Assembly: GCF_051860475.1 (NCBI RefSeq)
Contig: NZ_JBHYDW010000001.1
Location: 1-64,000, forward strand
Length of the DNA: 64,000 nucleotides
DNA from: Elioraea sp051860475
GTDB taxonomy: Bacteria; Pseudomonadota; Alphaproteobacteria; Acetobacterales; Acetobacteraceae
Reading direction: 5' to 3'
Each line of letters opens with the position of its first letter. Within the stretch, counting starts at the first letter, position 1. Positions 59,997-64,000 of this stretch are shown one piece after another. The notes beneath the pieces are model-generated. The model did no database searches. It worked only from the letters and a program-made list of their open reading frames with translations, and was not told the DNA's origin. A program made the position numbers and the translations under genes.

Positions 59997-61127
59997 ATGA
60001 CCCCCAAGATCGCGCGCTTTCTCGAGGATGTGCGTCCCGCGACGCCCTGCCTCGTTCTGGATGTGGACCGCGTGGAGCAGAACTACCGCGTTCTGTCGGC
60101 CGTGCTGCCGCTCGCGCGCATCTACTACGCCGTGAAGGCCAACCCCGCCCGGCCGGTGCTGGAGCGGTTGGCCAGGCTCGGCTCGGCGTTCGATGCCGCG
60201 TCGTGGGAGGAGATCGAGATGGTGCTCGCGGCCGGGGCCGCGGCGTCGGCGATCTCCTACGGCAACACGGTGAAGAAGGAGAGCGCGATCGCCCGCGCCT
60301 TCGCCGCCGGCGTGCGGATGTACGCCTTCGACTCCGAGGAGGAGCTGGAGAAGCTCGCGCGCGCGGCGCCGGGCGCGAAGGTGTATTGCCGTCTGCTGGT
60401 CGAGAATGCCGGTGCCGACTGGCCGCTGAGCCGCAAGTTCGGCTGCTCGGTCGAGATGGCGGCCGAGTTGATGCTGCGCGCAAGGGAGCTCGGGCTCGAC
60501 CCCTATGGGCTATCGTTCCATGTCGGCAGCCAGCAGCGCGACGCGGTGGCCTATGAGGCGGCGGTCGCCAAGGTGGGGATGCTGTTCACCGATCTCTCCG
60601 AGCGCGGGGTGAACCTGCGCATGGTGAATCTCGGCGGCGGCTTTCCGGTGCGCTACACCGACGACGTTCCGGGCATCGACCATTTCGCCCATGCGATCAT
60701 GGGCGCGATGACGAAGGCGTTCGGCAATGCGATCCCCGAGATGGTGGTCGAGCCAGGCCGGTTCATCGTCGGCGATGCCGGGGTCGTTTCGTCCGAGGTC
60801 GTGCTGGTGAGCCGCAAGGCGAAGGATGACCCGGTGCGCTGGGTGTATCTCGACATCGGCCGGTTCGGCGGGTTGGCCGAGACCGAGGGCGAGAGCATCC
60901 GCTACCGGATGCAGACCACGCGCGATGGTGGGCGCACCGGTCCGGTGGCGATCGCGGGCCCCACGTGCGACGGCGCGGACATCCTCTACGAGAGGACGCC
61001 CTATCGTCTGCCGCTGGCGTTGCGTGCCGGCGACCGGCTCGATCTGCTATCGGCCGGCGCCTACACGACGACCTATGCGGCGCAGTCCTTCAACGGATTC
61101 CGGCCGCTGTCGGAGCACTACATCTGA
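59997..61127 (+). CDS. speF: Ornithine (or ornithine/lysine) decarboxylase, alanine-racemase-fold type
   Basis: A 376-residue PLP enzyme of fold type III. The PLP lysine is in YYAVKANP (about 41-48), with GCSVEMAAE, then FHVGSQQRD. The glycine phosphate loop is NLGGGFPV, and EPGRFIVGDAG precedes the partner-subunit cysteine motif CDGADILYE. It converts ornithine to putrescine, the first step of polyamine synthesis; lysine decarboxylation is possible in this family. GGGGAGG precedes ATG 59997. The 200-base structured leader suggests translational control. A hairpin at 61141-61160 follows the stop. Confidence 0.93.
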   Translation: MTPKIARFLEDVRPATPCLVLDVDRVEQNYRVLSAVLPLARIYYAVKANPARPVLERLARLGSAFDAASWEEIEMVLAAGAAASAISYGNTVKKESAIARAFAAGVRMYAFDSEEELEKLARAAPGAKVYCRLLVENAGADWPLSRKFGCSVEMAAELMLRARELGLDPYGLSFHVGSQQRDAVAYEAAVAKVGMLFTDLSERGVNLRMVNLGGGFPVRYTDDVPGIDHFAHAIMGAMTKAFGNAIPEMVVEPGRFIVGDAGVVSSEVVLVSRKAKDDPVRWVYLDIGRFGGLAETEGESIRYRMQTTRDGGRTGPVAIAGPTCDGADILYERTPYRLPLALRAGDRLDLLSAGAYTTTYAAQSFNGFRPLSEHYI

Positions 61128-61140
61128 GGGGGGTGTTTGA

Positions 61141-61160
61141 GGGGGGCCTTGCGGCCCCCC
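61141..61160 (+). terminator. Terminator hairpin after ornithine decarboxylase
   Basis: GGGGGGCC and GGCCCCCC form a perfect 8-bp stem with a TTGC loop, 13 bases after the stop. A weakly T-rich stretch (GTTTCTT) follows five bases later. Confidence 0.6.
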
Positions 61161-61181
61161 GCAATGTTTCTTCGGCCGGTG

Positions 61182-62072
61182 ATGCCGCGCGCCGCCCTGA
61201 TCCAGTTCGCGCTCGTGGTCGCGATCTTCGGCGCGGCTGCGCCGGTGATCCAGGTGGGGCTTGTCGACGCGACACCCACCTGGTTCGCGTTCTGGCGTGC
61301 GTTGCTCTCCACGGCCACGACCGCAGCGCTGGTCGGGTGGCGTGGCGGGTTGTCGGTACCGGCGCGGGCGGACGTGCCGGTCGTGCTCGCCGTCGGCGTC
61401 TGCCAGATCGGCGTGTTCTTCGCGCTGCTCCATCTTGCGCTGACTCTGGTGCCGGCCGGGCGCGCGACCTTGCTTGCGTACACGACGCAGCTCTGGCTGG
61501 TGCCGATCTCGGCCTTCGCGCTCGGCGAGCGGCCGGGACCGCGGCGGCTTGTGGCCGTCGTGCTGGGGCTCGTCGGCATCATGGTGCTGGCGGACCCGGC
61601 GGCGGCGCCGGTCGCGGGTGTGCTGCTGCTGCTCGCGGCATCGCTCTCCTGGGCGGTGGCGATCGCGGTCTTGCGCGCGACCCGTCCGGCGGCGCCGCTC
61701 GTGATGTTGCTGCCCTGGCAGTTCGCGCTTGCCGCCGTCGTGCTGCTGCCGGCCGCTGCCGTGCTGGAGCCGGCGGGCGGGGTGACGCTGACGGCGCATT
61801 CACTGACCGCGCTCGCGTTCCTCGGCGTGGTTGGCGGGCCGCTCGCGACCTGGGCGGCGAACAGTGTCAGCCGGGCCTTGCCGGCGCTGGTGACCTCGAT
61901 CGGGTTCCTCGGCGTGCCGCTGGTGTCGCTGGCGCTGTCGGCGCTGTTCCTCGGCGAGGCAGTGACGCTTCGACTCGTGCTGGGTGCCGGGCTGATCCTG
62001 GCGGCGCTGGTCGTGCTGGCGGTGCGACGCGCGTTGCCGGCCGCGCCTGGTTCGGGCATCACCGGGCGATGA
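61182..62072 (+). CDS. DMT-superfamily (EamA) transporter
   Basis: A 296-residue protein with ten hydrophobic helices in two EamA repeats. FALLHLALTLVPAGRATLLA (end of repeat 1) and LPALVTSIGFLGVPLVSLAL (end of repeat 2) are characteristic. Family members export metabolites such as amino acids or nucleosides. It begins 55 bases after speF, past a terminator, so co-export of polyamines is only a guess. ATG 61182 is preferred to 61164, which abuts the hairpin. Its stop overlaps the next start (ATGA). Confidence 0.88.
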   Translation: MPRAALIQFALVVAIFGAAAPVIQVGLVDATPTWFAFWRALLSTATTAALVGWRGGLSVPARADVPVVLAVGVCQIGVFFALLHLALTLVPAGRATLLAYTTQLWLVPISAFALGERPGPRRLVAVVLGLVGIMVLADPAAAPVAGVLLLLAASLSWAVAIAVLRATRPAAPLVMLLPWQFALAAVVLLPAAAVLEPAGGVTLTAHSLTALAFLGVVGGPLATWAANSVSRALPALVTSIGFLGVPLVSLALSALFLGEAVTLRLVLGAGLILAALVVLAVRRALPAAPGSGITGR

Positions 62073-62860
62073 CGATGGCGACTGTCACGCTGGCCGCAAC
62101 CGAGCAGGGTGAAGGCCCGCCGGTGGTGATCCTGCACGGGCTGTTCGGCTCGGCGCAGAACTGGGGGACCGTGGCGAAGCGGCTTGCGGCGACGCATCGC
62201 ATGATCGCGGCCGATCTGCGCAACCATGGATCGAGCCCCCACACCGCGGCGATGGACTACCCGGCGATGGCGGCGGATGTCGCGGCGCTGATCGAGGCGC
62301 GCGCCGACGGCCGCGCGGCCGTGATCGGCCACTCCATGGGCGGCAAGGTGGCGATGTGGCTGGCGCTCACCCGGCCGGAGCTGGTCGAGCGGCTGGTGGT
62401 CGTTGATGTCGCGCCGGTGTCGTACCGCCCCGCGCTTCAGGCCTACGCCGCGGCGATGCGCGCGCTGCCCCTGCGCGCGGGCATGCGCCGGGCGGAGGCG
62501 GATGCGGCGCTGGCGCCGGCGATCGCAGACCCCGGCGAGCGGGCCTTCCTGCTGCAGAACCTGCAGTTCGACGCGGCGGGCGCGCCCGCGTGGCGGCTCA
62601 ACCTCGCCGCGATCGAGCCGGCGGTGCCGGTGATCTCCGCCTTTCCCGACCCGCCGGCCGGCGCGCGCTACGCCGGCCCCGCGCTGATCGTCTCGGGCGA
62701 ACGGAGCGGCTATGTACGCGCCGAGCATCACCCGACGGTGCTGGGGCTGTTCCCACGCGCCGCGTTCGTGGTGGTGCCGGGCGCCGGGCACTGGGTGCAT
62801 GCCGAGGCGCCCGAGCCGTTCCTGCGCGCGGTCGCGCCGTTCCTCGCGATGCCGGGCTGA
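62069..62860 (+). CDS. Alpha/beta hydrolase (YbfF-like esterase)
   Basis: A 263-residue alpha/beta-hydrolase fold protein. The oxyanion segment is ILHGLFGSAQNWG; DLRNHGSSPH follows, with nucleophile elbow GHSMGG (Ser at about 92) and the catalytic histidine in GAGHWVHAEAPE. This is the YbfF pattern of acyl-CoA/short-chain esterases. ATG 62069 overlaps the DMT transporter stop; ATG 62075 is an alternative. The 261-base spacer to the next gene shows no recognisable feature. Confidence 0.9.
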   Translation: MTMATVTLAATEQGEGPPVVILHGLFGSAQNWGTVAKRLAATHRMIAADLRNHGSSPHTAAMDYPAMAADVAALIEARADGRAAVIGHSMGGKVAMWLALTRPELVERLVVVDVAPVSYRPALQAYAAAMRALPLRAGMRRAEADAALAPAIADPGERAFLLQNLQFDAAGAPAWRLNLAAIEPAVPVISAFPDPPAGARYAGPALIVSGERSGYVRAEHHPTVLGLFPRAAFVVVPGAGHWVHAEAPEPFLRAVAPFLAMPG

Positions 62861-63121
62861 CGGCCTGACCGCGCCGGCAGCCCCGCGGCGCGAAAGCCAA
62901 GGCGGAACGCCGTGCAGCGGAGCCACGTCCCCACCCCTGAGCGGACCGCACCGCGCTGCACCCGCATGGATGGCGCCTGACAACGCGCCCGAGGCGCAGA
63001 CCGAAGATCCGAAACCGGATTCGGGTTTGCGCGCGGACGGTTCCGGACTATCTCCGCCCCATCACGCCGGGCCGCGTCCGGAGAGCGGCCTCGGCATTCA
63101 CAGGGATGCCAGGAGGGACCC

Positions 63122-64000
63122 ATGACGAAGTCTCATGTGACGCGCCGCGCCATGCTGGCGGCAACGACCGCCGCGTCGGTGCTGCCGCTCTCCGTCCGCG
63201 CCCAGGAGGGCCAGGTGCGGATCGGAGCGATCCTCTCCTCCTCGGGCGGGCTCGCGGCGTTCGTGCCGCCGATCCGCGCCGGGATCATGCTCGCACTCGA
63301 GGAGGTCAACGCCGCCGGCGGCGTGCTGAACGGCCAGCGGCTGACGCTGATCGAGGCCGACGACCAGACCAACCCGCAGGTCGGCGTGTCGGTCGCGACC
63401 CGGCTGGTGCAGGCCGACACCGTGCCGATCGTCATCGGGCCGATGGCCTCGGGCATCACCATCGCGGTGGCGAACGCGGTGACCATCCCGGCCGGGGTGC
63501 CGATCATCTCGCCCTCGGCCACCGCCCCGGCGATCAGCGCGCTCGCCGACAACGACACGGTGTTCCGCACCGCCGTGCCCGACGGGCTCCAGGGCGCGGT
63601 GCTGGGCCGCATCACCAAGGCGCGCGGGATCGAGCGGGCGGCCGTGATGGCGATCAACAACGACTACGGCCGCGGCCTCGCCGGCGCGTTCCAGGCCGCG
63701 TTCGAGCGCCATGGCGGCAGCGTCACGGCGACGCAGAACTTCGAGGAGAACCGCCCGTCCTACCGCGCGGAGCTCCAGACGCTCGCGGGCCGCGGCAATC
63801 CGCAGGCGCTTGTGCTGATCGCCTATCCGGGCTCGGGCGGCAACACGATCCTGCGCAACGCGGTGGAGAACGCGTTCTTCAGCCGCTTCGTGCTGACCGA
63901 CGGCATGCGCGACCAGGCGGTGGTCCAGGCGGTCGGCGCCCAGCCACTCGCCGGCACCTTCGGCACCGCGCCCGGCACGGCCGCCTCGCCTGAGCGCCGC
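63122..64000 (+). CDS. Branched-chain amino acid-type ABC receptor (partial, runs off the window)
   Basis: The first 293 residues of a Peripla_BP_6 receptor: signal peptide (VTRRAMLAATTAASVLPLSV, cut near RAQ) with a twin-arginine-like start, then RIGAILSSSGGLAAFVPPIR. PIVIGPMASGITIAVANAV and NNDYGRGLAGAFQAAFERHG are typical ligand-binding segments. AGGAGGG precedes the ATG. The C-terminus and any liv permease genes lie beyond the right edge. Confidence 0.92.
   Translation, partial: MTKSHVTRRAMLAATTAASVLPLSVRAQEGQVRIGAILSSSGGLAAFVPPIRAGIMLALEEVNAAGGVLNGQRLTLIEADDQTNPQVGVSVATRLVQADTVPIVIGPMASGITIAVANAVTIPAGVPIISPSATAPAISALADNDTVFRTAVPDGLQGAVLGRITKARGIERAAVMAINNDYGRGLAGAFQAAFERHGGSVTATQNFEENRPSYRAELQTLAGRGNPQALVLIAYPGSGGNTILRNAVENAFFSRFVLTDGMRDQAVVQAVGAQPLAGTFGTAPGTAASPERR

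Noticed and set aside
61164..61182. Earlier DMT transporter start at ATG 61164
   Set aside because: It lies four bases after the terminator hairpin, adds six residues outside the first helix, and has no ribosome-binding site.

Overview
The window is a very GC-rich (roughly 70%), densely packed bacterial chromosome segment. Gene content points to an alphaproteobacterium of the Acetobacteraceae/Rhodospirillales type. This is an inference from an HdaA next to ppk-ppx, the lptF-lptG-lptD-surA-pdxA-ksgA operon, several Bug/TctC and TRAP-TAXI receptors, a fused thiS-thiG, and an alphaproteobacterial type of ornithine decarboxylase leader. Two 10-N runs (11093-11102 and 24355-24364) mark assembly joins inside genes.

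Layout. 1-5746: end of a probable CDP-alcohol phosphatidyltransferase, an AI-2E permease, hdaA, ppk1 and ppx in a tightly coupled plus-strand block. 5747-8680: two paralogous four-helix membrane proteins of unknown function behind a good promoter. 8687-11862: a minus-strand tctC-tctA-tctB uptake cluster. 11863-14447: a scarred accessory patch with a TSUP permease, a divergent LysR regulator whose last 17 codons come from a duplicated Bug-gene fragment, and an IS1595-like transposase remnant. 14448-22005: the outer-membrane biogenesis operon lptF-lptG-lptD-surA-pdxA-ksgA. 22019-25233: an FAD-linked hydroxyacid oxidase, tsaC/sua5 and cysQ. 25324-28730: two tandem M17 aminopeptidases and holC. 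28687-31780: HxlR regulator and NmrA-type reductase around a near-perfect operator dyad, a DUF3891 protein and a Bug receptor. 31875-34688: sucA.

34902-40554: a PEP-CTERM repeat protein, an FAH-family hydrolase, a TlyA-type methyltransferase and a peptide-binding protein. 40860-41768: a fused scar of IS66 transposase and SRPBCC-gene debris. 41765-49366: minus-strand transport region with livM, livH and a branched-chain-type receptor without ATPases, a complete nitrate/sulfonate-type ABC transporter, and an NADP-dependent oxidoreductase. 49425-56130: a small membrane protein, an ornithine cyclodeaminase-like enzyme, a D-amino-acid-oxidase-like enzyme, and a fused 4TM/12TM TRAP permease with its TAXI receptor. 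56493-64000: thiS-thiG fusion, a small secreted protein lacking a canonical start, a long AI-2E permease, an ornithine decarboxylase behind a structured leader, a DMT exporter, an alpha/beta hydrolase and a truncated branched-chain-type receptor.

The most interesting signal is upstream of the ornithine decarboxylase. A 40-codon, arginine-rich leader ORF (59816-59938) lies inside a structured leader that ends in a hairpin able to mask the decarboxylase ribosome-binding site. This looks like a translational attenuator of polyamine synthesis. No CRISPR array, tRNA or rRNA was seen.
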